A DNA stretch of 64,000 nt from an uncultured Armatimonadota bacterium (lineage in GTDB: Bacteria; Armatimonadota; Fimbriimonadia; Fimbriimonadales; Fimbriimonadaceae): assembly GCA_903927345.1 (NCBI GenBank), contig CAIYMO010000017.1, positions 62,001 to 126,000 on the forward strand. Direction: 5' to 3'. Below the pieces are notes generated by a model. The model had not been told where the DNA came from. It searched no databases and saw only the letters and a program-made list of their open reading frames with translations. Both the position numbers and the translations under genes were made by a program. Position 1 is the stretch's first letter. The number at the start of each line of letters is the position of its first letter. Shown in pieces: positions 17,109 to 25,712 of this stretch.

Positions 17109-17728
17109 CAGTCCGTGAAGCCATTGAGTCGCGACGCTCAATCCCATTCTTCGATCCAAAGATCGAAATCGCACAGAAAGAGCTAACTGATCTCCTTGAG
17201 CTTTCCAACCTTGCCCCAAGTTCAATGAACTTGCAACCTTGGGAGTACATCGTCTGCACTTCGCCCGAGGCAAAGCAAAAACTACGAGAAGCGAGCTACA
17301 ACCAAGCTAAGGTCACCGAAGCCAGCGCAGTTATCATTCTCCTAGGGAACCTCGAACACCATCTGCATGCCGACGAAGTCGCATCAAGCCAGATCAAGAA
17401 TGGCTACTTCGGCGAAGATCGCCGAGTCGGGTTCGTAGATATGGCCCTCGGCGCCTATACTGCGAATCCCCAGAAGCAACGAGACGAAGCATTCCGCGGA
17501 GGCTCCCTCTGGGCAATGACATTCATGCTCGCTGCTCACGAAGCTGGCTGGGACACTGCCCCGCTCGGTGGATTCGTCCCTGAACAAGTCTCCACGACGT
17601 TCAACATCCCCGAAACCCATCTCCCTGTTCTGCTCATTGCAATCGGGAAACGGCCAAGTGACGCGAACATCTTGCCCAGAAACGAACGAATTTCGACAAA
17701 AAGATTGGCTCACTGGGAAACTTGGTAG
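17105..17728 (+). CDS. Nitroreductase family protein
   Basis: I take ATG 17105, whose start overlaps the foldase stop by 4 bp and follows GAGGAG; an open frame runs further upstream but only within the foldase gene. The 207-residue protein has nitroreductase hallmarks: T-V-R-E-A-I-E-S-R-R-S at the start, A-P-S-S-M-N-L-Q-P-W-E-Y (FMN contact), and late L-G-G-F-V-P-E-Q and L-L-I-A-I-G-K-R-P. These are FMN enzymes that reduce nitro groups, quinones or flavins. Its place between a foldase and an ABC/MoxR cluster is not explained by family knowledge. Confidence 0.9.
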   Translation: MTVREAIESRRSIPFFDPKIEIAQKELTDLLELSNLAPSSMNLQPWEYIVCTSPEAKQKLREASYNQAKVTEASAVIILLGNLEHHLHADEVASSQIKNGYFGEDRRVGFVDMALGAYTANPQKQRDEAFRGGSLWAMTFMLAAHEAGWDTAPLGGFVPEQVSTTFNIPETHLPVLLIAIGKRPSDANILPRNERISTKRLAHWETW

Positions 17729-17757
17729 AAATTTACTAATTCCGTGAACGAAGTTAA

Positions 17758-17785
17758 CTGCTGATCTCGTCCTGATATTCAGCAG
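17758..17785 (+). promoter_or_regulatory. Hairpin abutting the first start codon of the ABC/MoxR/vWA operon
   Basis: CTGCTGA (17758-17764) pairs with TCAGCAG (17779-17785) around a 14-nt loop; the ATG begins at the very next base. No Shine-Dalgarno is visible in front of that ATG. A hairpin here would bury the ribosome site, so it may control translation of the operon, or the ATG may be leaderless or misplaced. Confidence 0.4.
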
Positions 17786-19597
17786 ATGGTTTGGCGCGGA
17801 ATCTTGGGCGGGATAGTTATGGCGGCTGCCGTTGCCGGGAGCGCGCAGACGTCCCGGATTTCCTTCAAGATTCGCCCCGTCTGGGCGGGCATGACAACCG
17901 CCAACAGCATGCCCTACTATGCCGACATCGAAAATGTCGGCGTGGACACTACAGGAACCATTTCGGAGGCAAAGGACTCCGGCGGACTCGAGATCAGATA
18001 CCCCGTCGAACTCCCGACCGGCTCGAGGAAGCGTGTCCTAATCTTCTCAACCGGTTACGGTGCGTCCCGTTTCCAACTCCGAACAAGGGTTGGCGACATT
18101 TCCGAACCAGTTGAAATCTCTTACAGCAACGCCTCAGCCCACTACGGTCTGATCAGCGATAATCCCGACGACTTGGGGTTCATGCGTGGAAGCTCAAGCG
18201 ACTCGAGTGACCAAGGCGGGGTTCAAACCGGCGGTTCCCGTCCCGAAGAAGCACCGGACAGAATCAGCGCTTACACGTGGCTCGACGTCCTAGTGCTGGG
18301 AGAGGGAAGCGAGCGACTCACTGAATCCCAAATTTCCGCCATCAAAGCATACGTCAAAAGCGGTGGCGGTCTGATCTTCATCGGAGGCGTCGCCAAAAGT
18401 GCAAGCTCCGACGCCCGCTGGAACGATATTCGGCCCGTCGGCAATCTCAAACTGACTAACGAAGTGGTGAATGGCCAAACCATCACCGAGTTAGTGGGTC
18501 GGCCGGCCCTCGCGGCAAAAACTGCGGATTTTGAAGTCGGTAAAGCCTGGATCGGAGACTATGGGCTCGGGTCAGTAGGAATGCTTTCGGTAAACCCCTT
18601 CGAGGGTCCCTTGCGAACATTCGCTGGCCGAAGGGTCATGCTCCTCAAGACTGCCCAGCGCAACCGCGGCGCCGCCGCCGGCGGATATGTCGGTCCCTAC
18701 CTTCAAGCCGCAAACAACTCGTATTCGACCGCTCCAGGAACGACCCAATCCGACCCCTTCCAGATTGCCGCCCCGTCGTCATCCAGTTTGGCCCTCATCG
18801 TCGCGCTCTATATCGTTGCTGTCGTCCCAATCAACTTTCTCATCCTCCGCAAACTCAAAAAAGCCGAACTCGCCTGGGTAACTGTTCCGATCATCAGCGT
18901 TATCTTCAGCCTGGTGTTGTTGCGTTCCACAATCGGCCTCTACCGATCCACCGCCGCGACGCGAACCCATGCCGTCGTGGCTCTGGACGGTCAGGGTGGC
19001 GAAGGAGTGGTGATGGCAAGGAGCGAGATGTTCTTCCCGAACGCCGACGCCCACGATTTGAAGCTGAATTCTGTCGATGGAACCTACCGCGTTAGAATCG
19101 AGAACGACTACTCATACTACGGAAATGAACAAACCTCAGCGATGAACTTCATCGACAACGGTCGCAACCTCATCGCCCCCGAGTGCGAAACCACAAACCT
19201 CGCGTTCCGAGAGTTCACCTATTTGCAGACAACAAACGCCCTAAGCGGCATCCGGTGCAATGCAATGGCAACCTCCGCTGGGTATCGACTGGTCCTCACC
19301 AACGGCTCAAAGAATGTACTCCGAGGTCTAACCCGTTTCACACAAGGGTCTCGGCTACCTAAGCCAATCGACAAAGTTGAGCCAGGCCAAACCATCGAAC
19401 TATTTGTGAGTAACGCCGAGCTAACCGCAAAGCCACCCCAGAACGGCGACCAAGTCCTACGACTTGCAAATGGTCAAGCCCTGCCGGTCTATATCCAGTT
19501 TGAAGTTGAAGGGCTCCGATTGGGCCCCGGATGGGGCTCCGAACACCCCGGATCAACTCTCAACGCCGTGATCCATCCTTACGGAGGAACACTATGA
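17786..19597 (+). CDS. GATase-like membrane protein, first gene of the ABC/MoxR/vWA operon
   Basis: The 603-residue protein has a likely signal peptide or anchor (residues 2-20). Residues about 155-230 contain Y-T-W-L-D-V-L-V-L-G-E-G and Y-V-K-S-G-G-G-L-I-F-I-G-G, the class I glutamine-amidotransferase-like fold seen in many BatA-linked proteins. Two membrane helices lie near residues 333-352 and 360-378, and the final 220 residues are beta-rich. Its catalytic Cys-His-Glu triad is not evident, so it is probably a non-enzymatic binding protein. It is the first of nine plus-strand genes whose neighbours overlap or nearly touch. Role: likely the envelope-facing part of the exporter. Confidence 0.6.
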   Translation: MVWRGILGGIVMAAAVAGSAQTSRISFKIRPVWAGMTTANSMPYYADIENVGVDTTGTISEAKDSGGLEIRYPVELPTGSRKRVLIFSTGYGASRFQLRTRVGDISEPVEISYSNASAHYGLISDNPDDLGFMRGSSSDSSDQGGVQTGGSRPEEAPDRISAYTWLDVLVLGEGSERLTESQISAIKAYVKSGGGLIFIGGVAKSASSDARWNDIRPVGNLKLTNEVVNGQTITELVGRPALAAKTADFEVGKAWIGDYGLGSVGMLSVNPFEGPLRTFAGRRVMLLKTAQRNRGAAAGGYVGPYLQAANNSYSTAPGTTQSDPFQIAAPSSSSLALIVALYIVAVVPINFLILRKLKKAELAWVTVPIISVIFSLVLLRSTIGLYRSTAATRTHAVVALDGQGGEGVVMARSEMFFPNADAHDLKLNSVDGTYRVRIENDYSYYGNEQTSAMNFIDNGRNLIAPECETTNLAFREFTYLQTTNALSGIRCNAMATSAGYRLVLTNGSKNVLRGLTRFTQGSRLPKPIDKVEPGQTIELFVSNAELTAKPPQNGDQVLRLANGQALPVYIQFEVEGLRLGPGWGSEHPGSTLNAVIHPYGGTL

Positions 19598-20460
19598 ACA
19601 AAGCCAAGCAGTGGTGGCACCACAATGTCTCGCACAATCCGATGCTCGCGGAAATCGACCGATTCCGAAGAAAGTTCTTCAGCTTCAGAGGGCCAAACGT
19701 GCAGGCAAACGGCGGCCTTGGCCTCATCGTGGTGCTATTCCTGTTCTACAGCATCATATGCATCTACAACCGAGGCGATATGGAGCCAACGGGCCAGCTC
19801 ACCATCTTCCTCGGCTTTGCCCTGTTTGTGATTCCCTTCATGCTGCACGGAACGATCGCGGGTGAACGGGAACGGCGAAGCTGGGACATGCTTCTGGTCG
19901 CGCCGATTTCGCCTTCCCAAATCGTTGTCGGGAAGTTCATCGGAGCCTTCCTCGGACTTCTGGTCACCTTCGGACTCTTCATGGTGCCGATCTTTGTGCT
20001 CGCCCTCACCTACCAGAACCTGAAATGGGGATATCTGCTTCTCGGCATTCTCGTCGTGATCTCGCAGTTGCTCTCCCTCAGCGCGCTCTGCATTCTGATC
20101 TCGGCCCGAGTCAAACGTCCGCTGATGGCCCTTGCTGTGACCATCGGAGTCGTCCTCGTCTGTTTCCTCTTCGCACCCGCGTTCCTCTCCATGCTTGATA
20201 GCTTCACTGGTAAGTTCGTCTCAAACGCGGTCTATCCATTTGCCGTCATCCTCGAACTCGCTAACGGTCAACTCAGACAGATCAACCCCGGCACTGAAAG
20301 CGACTATACGCCAATGGTCAACCCAGTCCTCACGTCGTTAACCAGCATCGCGTTGCAACTCGTTCTGACCGCAGCCCTTACCGCCTGGGCAATCAAGACC
20401 CTCCACTTTGCCGACAACGAAGTCCGCTTCATCAACAACAAGAAGAAGAAAAATGCTTGA
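19594..20460 (+). CDS. ABC-2-type permease A of the vWA/MoxR operon
   Basis: I use ATG 19594, which follows GGAGGA and overlaps the previous stop by 4 bp. The 288-residue protein has six hydrophobic helices; the loop G-E-R-E-R-R-S-W-D-M-L-L-V-A-P-I-S-P between helices is a known ABC-2 permease signature. It ends by overlapping the ATPase gene by 8 bp (ATGCTTGA). A second permease follows that ATPase, so the exporter is probably a heterodimer. Confidence 0.88.
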   Translation: MNKAKQWWHHNVSHNPMLAEIDRFRRKFFSFRGPNVQANGGLGLIVVLFLFYSIICIYNRGDMEPTGQLTIFLGFALFVIPFMLHGTIAGERERRSWDMLLVAPISPSQIVVGKFIGAFLGLLVTFGLFMVPIFVLALTYQNLKWGYLLLGILVVISQLLSLSALCILISARVKRPLMALAVTIGVVLVCFLFAPAFLSMLDSFTGKFVSNAVYPFAVILELANGQLRQINPGTESDYTPMVNPVLTSLTSIALQLVLTAALTAWAIKTLHFADNEVRFINNKKKKNA

Positions 20461-21373
20461 AGTCAAAAACCTCCGCAAAACCTACGGCGATTTCACTGCC
20501 GTCCAAGGGATCTCGTTCTCTCTAAAACCAGGCGATATCTTCGGCTTTATCGGCAGCAATGGCGCGGGCAAAACGACCACCATCCGCATGCTCGCCACCC
20601 TTCTCGAGCCAACCAGCGGAACCGCTACCCTCAACGGAGTCGATGTCGTCGACCAACCGATGGAAATCCGCCGGATGATCGGCTACATGCCCGACTTCTT
20701 CGGCCTCTATGACGACGTCAAAGTCTGGGAGTACCTCGACTTCTTCGCCAGCATCTACGGCGTTTCTCAACGCGACAAGGTCATCGATGAAGTCCTCGAG
20801 CTCACAGACCTCACGATCAAAAAGGATGCCTTTGTTCAATCGCTTTCGCGAGGAATGCAACAGCGTCTCTGTCTCGCCCGCTGCCTTGTCCATGATCCCA
20901 AACTGCTCCTCCTAGACGAGCCAGCATCCGGCCTTGACCCGCGCGCCCGAGCCGAACTCAAAGAACTCATTGCCGAACTCGGCCGGATGGGGAAGATCAT
21001 CATTATCTCCTCCCACATCCTCCCCGAACTATCAGACTTCTGTAACAGCGTCGGCATCATCGAGCGCGGCAACCTCCTCGCCTTTGGCGACGTTGCCTCG
21101 GTCGTGCGAAGCATCCGCCCGACCAAGCAGATTAACATCGAAGTCCTCGGAGACCCTGATCCTGCGGCCCGCTTCTTCGCATCCCAAACCGCAACCCGCC
21201 TCGGCGAGTGCAGCGGCAACAAGCTCACAATCGAGTTCGATGGCGACGAAAGCGAGCAAGTCGAGCTGCTTAAAAAAGCCCTCGCAAACGAAATCAAAAT
21301 CCTCAGCTTCGCCGAAGACACCGCCAACCTCGAAGATGTCTTCATGAAACTCACCACCGGTGCGGTCAGCTAG
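20453..21373 (+). CDS. ABC-2-type transporter ATPase of the vWA/MoxR operon
   Basis: The start is ATG 20453, overlapping the permease gene. The 306-residue protein has Walker A G-S-N-G-A-G-K-T-T (34-42), signature L-S-R-G-M-Q-Q (131-137), Walker B L-L-L-L-D-E-P (151-157) and S-S-H for the H-loop. The about 90-residue C-terminal extension, with a D-E-S-E-Q-V-E-L-L-K pattern, is longer than in minimal ABC ATPases and resembles the regulatory tail of NodI/DrrA-type exporters. All catalytic residues are present. Confidence 0.95.
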   Translation: MLEVKNLRKTYGDFTAVQGISFSLKPGDIFGFIGSNGAGKTTTIRMLATLLEPTSGTATLNGVDVVDQPMEIRRMIGYMPDFFGLYDDVKVWEYLDFFASIYGVSQRDKVIDEVLELTDLTIKKDAFVQSLSRGMQQRLCLARCLVHDPKLLLLDEPASGLDPRARAELKELIAELGRMGKIIIISSHILPELSDFCNSVGIIERGNLLAFGDVASVVRSIRPTKQINIEVLGDPDPAARFFASQTATRLGECSGNKLTIEFDGDESEQVELLKKALANEIKILSFAEDTANLEDVFMKLTTGAVS

Positions 21374-21377
21374 AGCC

Positions 21378-23012
21378 ATGCAAGTCATCGATCTCAAGCG
21401 CCTCCGTCGAACCTATTTTGGTAATGCGACGGCAACCCGTGACCAACGGGTACAGCTCCGAGGGAGCAAGGCGGTTGTGCTATTCACCCTTTATCTCATC
21501 ATCATGGCGCTGGTCCTGTACATCGCGTACGACAGCGCAATTGGCTACAGCTCGCGGAGTCTTGCAACGGCTCAGAGCAACCTCCAGGGCTTCTACTGGG
21601 CAACCATTGCTTGCCTGGGAGTAGTCGTCACCATCGTGGCCCCTGCAGTCGGCGCGTTCGCGATTGTCACCGAGCGACAACGGCGCTCGCTTGACCTCGT
21701 CTTCTCTGCACCAGTCGAGCCCAAGTTCTACTTGGTCGGGAAACTCATCTCCGCGTACCGCTACGTCTGGTTGCTTCTCATTCTCGCCCTGCCGTTCTGC
21801 GCGGTAAGCGTCACTCTCGGAGGAACAACGTGGATCCAACTGTTCATCACGTTCCTGCTCTTCTCGTTCTACGGGCTGATCTGCGTGGCTTTCGGTCTCC
21901 TGCTCTCGTCCATGAGTAGCCGACCGATCCCTGCTCTCTGCTGGACGTACTGCGCCATTGGTGCCTACTGGTTCTTCACCTTCTATCTCGCCATGACTGG
22001 GTTCATGGCGATCAGCGGATTCGGCGGTAGCTCGAGTTCACCGTTCTCCAATGTCTCCTTCTTCACCGCCCTCTGCCCGCTGACGTTCCCATTCCAAGGC
22101 GGTCAGTCAACGCTGATCCTCGGTCGAGAATTCCCGATCTGGCTTGTTTCGATCGTCGAGCACTTGCTGGTCATCAAAATCATCATCCTCGCCGCCGGCT
22201 CAATCATGTCTCCATCCGATGGTCGAGAAATCAAATCCCTCCGAATCCACGGTCTCATCTACTTCGGAGTCGTCGCTGTACTCATTGGCTGGGGAGTTTC
22301 TGCCGGAGCCCAGGCCGCCTTCAGTTCTGGTCCCACTCTCACGAACCCTACCCAGAACGTCTCCAGCATCTTCGGTCGCGCTCTAGCCGGCGTCCTCTGC
22401 GTCACCGGAATCTGCATCGTCCCTTATCTGAGCACCTTCGGTCAGAACGACTACCGCCGCTTCCGTTTCAATGGTCTCTTCAACATCCGCAAGATGTTCA
22501 CCGGCACAGTCGCCGGAAACCTCCCGTATCTCATCACCTTTGCCCTCGTTGGCGTGGTTGGCTTCCTTGCTGGAACAACCGCCGATCTCGGCTCGGTGCG
22601 AAGCTTCGGCCCCACCGGAACCCGAGTCAAAATTACCGGCGCTAGCTTGCTCCTTCAGCCGATGTTCCTAATCTATCTGCTTTTGGCTCTGGGAATATGG
22701 ACCCTCATGTGGTCCTGCGGAATCCTCTCCGCAGCGAAGCACCAAAACATCTCCCGCGCCCGTACGGTCAGCCTCTTTTCGCTCGTAGCCATTGCCCTCG
22801 TTCCAACCTTCTTCCTCTCGATCATCTCGCCCGAATCGTTGGAGAAGGTGGAAGGACTCTGGAAGCTCAACATCATCGCCAGCCTGTTCTGCAACGTGGA
22901 TTACTCCGGGTACGCCGCGATCCATGGTGTGGCGCTGCTCGTCATTAGCGCGATTCTGATCGGGTCGCTCCAAAGCCGCCTCCGCAAACTCACCCCCACC
23001 GAACCCCGATGA
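21378..23012 (+). CDS. ABC-2-type permease B of the vWA/MoxR operon
   Basis: I take ATG 21378, 4 nt after the ATPase stop; a GTG at 21360 would overlap that gene. The 544-residue protein has about 12 hydrophobic segments, roughly twice permease A, and carries the same loop motif (E-R-Q-R-R-S-L-D-L-V-F-S-A-P-V-E-P-K-F-Y-L-V-G-K, about residues 100-123). A double-length permease paired with a single-length one is a known exporter arrangement. It overlaps the coiled-coil gene by 4 bp (ATGA). Confidence 0.87.
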   Translation: MQVIDLKRLRRTYFGNATATRDQRVQLRGSKAVVLFTLYLIIMALVLYIAYDSAIGYSSRSLATAQSNLQGFYWATIACLGVVVTIVAPAVGAFAIVTERQRRSLDLVFSAPVEPKFYLVGKLISAYRYVWLLLILALPFCAVSVTLGGTTWIQLFITFLLFSFYGLICVAFGLLLSSMSSRPIPALCWTYCAIGAYWFFTFYLAMTGFMAISGFGGSSSSPFSNVSFFTALCPLTFPFQGGQSTLILGREFPIWLVSIVEHLLVIKIIILAAGSIMSPSDGREIKSLRIHGLIYFGVVAVLIGWGVSAGAQAAFSSGPTLTNPTQNVSSIFGRALAGVLCVTGICIVPYLSTFGQNDYRRFRFNGLFNIRKMFTGTVAGNLPYLITFALVGVVGFLAGTTADLGSVRSFGPTGTRVKITGASLLLQPMFLIYLLLALGIWTLMWSCGILSAAKHQNISRARTVSLFSLVAIALVPTFFLSIISPESLEKVEGLWKLNIIASLFCNVDYSGYAAIHGVALLVISAILIGSLQSRLRKLTPTEPR

Positions 23013-24709
23013 TCTCTCGCGAATACTTGGTCCCGTTCATCAAGCGAGTGCGATTCTTGTACGCCCTCCGAGGTCTCTGGCTTGGAGTGTTGTCTGCCGG
23101 CATCATTGCACTGCTGTGGTCGCTACTTGACGCGCGCGGCGTCATCTATGCCGAGTGGCAATGGCTCGTATCCCTCATTGCCGTCGGAGCCACCGTCGGA
23201 GCCGCAATCGGAGGACTGATCAAGCCATCTGAGCAAGCTGTCGCCCAAAGCCTTGATCGTCGAGCTAACCTCAAAGACCGAGTCAGCACCGCCCTGGAGC
23301 TTTCCGAAGACCAAGATTACGCCTCCGCAGTCCGAGCCGATGCGATCGGAGCAATCAACGAGACCGACCCCAAAGCGATCTTCCCTGCACGATGGGGCTG
23401 GCTCCAAAGCTCAGGAATCGGCTCGGCGAGTGTAGCGTTCCTCATCTTCGCCCTCAGCTCCAGCTCGATCCTTTCGCTCGCCAACACGCCAACACAGCAA
23501 GAGGAGATGAAGAAAGAGGCGGCCCGGTTGGACAACCTCAGAAAGGCGATCTTCGACGACGGTTCCAAAAAGAAGACGCTCTCCGCCGACCTCCAACAGC
23601 TTCAAAAAGACCTCATGCGGCTCCAGAAGGATTACGAAAAAGCGAAAATCGATCCCAAACAAGCCCTCATCCGCAAAGAAGAACTCGCAAAACAAGTCGC
23701 CGAGCTTGCAAAGCAGAAGGCCACCGATGCTCTCGATGACATCAAAAAAGGCGAAAGCGCCCTCGAAAAACTTGAGAAAGCCGAGCTAGAAAAGGCTGGA
23801 ATGAAAGACGTCAACATGTCGGATGTCCACATGGACCAAAGCGACTTCGACCAAAAAATGCAGGTATCCGAACAGCGCAAGGACAACGCTGAAAAGCAAG
23901 TCGACAAAATGCAGAAGAACCTGGACTCGCTCAGCCAGCAACTCCAAAAGCCCGGCCTCAGCGAAGCAGAACGGAAAGAACTCCAAAAGCAAATGGAGGA
24001 AGCTCGCAAAGCCCTCGATGCCGCGAAAAAGGAACTTTCAGAGGCGGAAAAGCAACTTGCCAATATGAAGCTTTCACAAGAAGCTCGCGACGTCCTCGCC
24101 AAACTCCAAAACGATCCCCTCATGAAGGAGATCCAAAAGGAACTCGAGCGACTCCGACAGAAGATGAAGGACGCCGCAAAAGGGGAAGAGGACAACACTT
24201 GGAAGCCCAAGCTCACCAAAGAGCAAATGGCAGAGATGCGAAAGAAAATCGAAGCCTTCCTCAAATCGCTCAAAGACGATAAAGCCCGTGAGGAGTATCT
24301 CAAGGAGCTCCTTGAAGCCCTCAAGAATGCCGAAGAACTCGGTCAGTGCCAAGGTCTTGGCATGGGACTTGGAGCAGGACTCGGTCTCGGAATGGGCGGA
24401 CCTGGGCCCGGGCCGGACAATGACCGTATGCTTCTCGACAGCGGTATGGTCAACAAAAGTGACCCAATCCAAGGCAAGGGGAAGGGAACTCCCACGTTCG
24501 CCCCAACCGATCGAGACCCCTTGCGCCCTGGTCCTGAAATGACCTTTGAGATCAAAGCCCCAACGTTCAAAGGCACCCGATCTAGCGTGCCCTACGAAAA
24601 GGTTTTGCCCAGCTACAAGAAGAAGGCCGAGTCGGCGCTTAAGAAGCAAGACATCCCCAAGCAACACCAAGCTCGCGTAAAGCGATACTTCGATAGCCTC
24701 AGTAAATAG
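23009..24709 (+). CDS. Large coiled-coil membrane protein
   Basis: The 566-residue protein has three hydrophobic stretches in the first 160 residues (about 20-38, 48-70, 130-150), then a very long charged helix from about 165 to 440 rich in Lys, Glu, Gln and Leu (repeated L-Q-K-x-L and E-E-A-R-K-A-L-D-type heptads), and a Gly/Met/Pro-rich hinge about 446-472. It resembles proteins such as DUF4175 members that accompany MoxR/DUF58 clusters. The charged rod could span the envelope or bridge the ABC exporter to vWA proteins. The coding sequence also shows an unusually skewed composition (Lys/Glu), which explains a long open frame on the opposite strand. Confidence 0.75.
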   Translation: MISREYLVPFIKRVRFLYALRGLWLGVLSAGIIALLWSLLDARGVIYAEWQWLVSLIAVGATVGAAIGGLIKPSEQAVAQSLDRRANLKDRVSTALELSEDQDYASAVRADAIGAINETDPKAIFPARWGWLQSSGIGSASVAFLIFALSSSSILSLANTPTQQEEMKKEAARLDNLRKAIFDDGSKKKTLSADLQQLQKDLMRLQKDYEKAKIDPKQALIRKEELAKQVAELAKQKATDALDDIKKGESALEKLEKAELEKAGMKDVNMSDVHMDQSDFDQKMQVSEQRKDNAEKQVDKMQKNLDSLSQQLQKPGLSEAERKELQKQMEEARKALDAAKKELSEAEKQLANMKLSQEARDVLAKLQNDPLMKEIQKELERLRQKMKDAAKGEEDNTWKPKLTKEQMAEMRKKIEAFLKSLKDDKAREEYLKELLEALKNAEELGQCQGLGMGLGAGLGLGMGGPGPGPDNDRMLLDSGMVNKSDPIQGKGKGTPTFAPTDRDPLRPGPEMTFEIKAPTFKGTRSSVPYEKVLPSYKKKAESALKKQDIPKQHQARVKRYFDSLSK

Positions 24710-24717
24710 GAAATTCA

Positions 24718-25707
24718 ATGGCAGAACAAGACGCAATCTGGTTTAGAGAAACGTTCAACCGAATCCGCACCGAAGTCGGCAAAGCCGTCGTAGGTCAAGA
24801 CGACATCGTTGAACATGTCCTCATCGGCATGGCGGCCAACGGCCACGTTCTCCTCGAAGGCATGCCCGGTCTAGGCAAGACTCTCTTGGTACGGTCACTT
24901 GCCAGCGTGCTATCGCTCGACTTCTCCCGGATTCAGTTCACGCCCGACATGATGCCGGCTGACGTCACCGGAACCAACATCCTCAGTGAAAGCCGCTCGT
25001 TCGAATTCCGTAAAGGGCCCATCTTCGCCAATATCGTCCTCGCCGATGAGATCAACCGGGCCACTCCAAAAACTCAGTCAGCCCTCCTTGAGGCGATGCA
25101 GGAACGATCGGTGACCGTCGGTGGAAAGCGCCACGACTTGGCTGAGCCATTCCTGGTTATGGCAACCCAAAACCCCGTCGAACAAGAAGGCACCTACCCC
25201 CTCCCAGAAGCCCAGCTTGACCGCTTCTTCTTCAAACTCCTCGTTCCTTACCCAACCAAAGAGGAACTCCGAAATGTCGTCCTTCGAACGACAGGTAACG
25301 ACTCAGCGACCTTGCAGCCAGTCGCCACCAGCCAAGACATCATTCGGATGCGCACCGTCTCTCGCGACGTACCCATCTCTGAAGCCGTGCTCGACTTCGC
25401 CCTCGAACTTGCCCTTGCAACTCACCCAGATTCCCCCAAGGCCTCCAAGTCGATCCAGAAATACGTCCGCTACGGAACTTCCCCCCGTGGAGCGCAGTGC
25501 CTCTGCTCTGCCGGAAAAGTAATGGCGCTCCTCGATGGCCGGTTCAACGTTGCCAAGGAAGACATCAAAAAAGCGGCAGTTGCCGTGCTCAGGCATCGGC
25601 TGATTCTGAACTACGAAGCCGAAGCAGACGGAGTCACGCCAGATCAGCTTGTGGCCGAAGCAATCGCTCACCTCGAGAGTAGCGACCGAGACACCATTCG
25701 AGTCTGA
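24718..25707 (+). CDS. MoxR-family AAA+ ATPase (second copy)
   Basis: The 329-residue protein follows AGGAAA. Walker A is G-M-P-G-L-G-K-T (48-55), Walker B I-V-L-A-D-E-I-N-R (106-114), and T-P-D-M-M-P-A-D-V-T-G, A-T-Q-N-P-V-E-Q-E-G-T-Y-P-L-P-E-A are present. It aligns with the first MoxR over its length (same blocks in the same order) but is clearly a distinct gene. Directly following are a DUF58 and two vWA genes, the standard partners of MoxR chaperones. Confidence 0.95.
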   Translation: MAEQDAIWFRETFNRIRTEVGKAVVGQDDIVEHVLIGMAANGHVLLEGMPGLGKTLLVRSLASVLSLDFSRIQFTPDMMPADVTGTNILSESRSFEFRKGPIFANIVLADEINRATPKTQSALLEAMQERSVTVGGKRHDLAEPFLVMATQNPVEQEGTYPLPEAQLDRFFFKLLVPYPTKEELRNVVLRTTGNDSATLQPVATSQDIIRMRTVSRDVPISEAVLDFALELALATHPDSPKASKSIQKYVRYGTSPRGAQCLCSAGKVMALLDGRFNVAKEDIKKAAVAVLRHRLILNYEAEADGVTPDQLVAEAIAHLESSDRDTIRV

Positions 25708-25712
25708 GACCC

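Noticed and set aside
23632-24324. 230-codon open frame opposite the coiled-coil gene
   Set aside because: Its Ser/Arg/Phe bias mirrors the Lys/Glu-rich coiled-coil codons on the plus strand.
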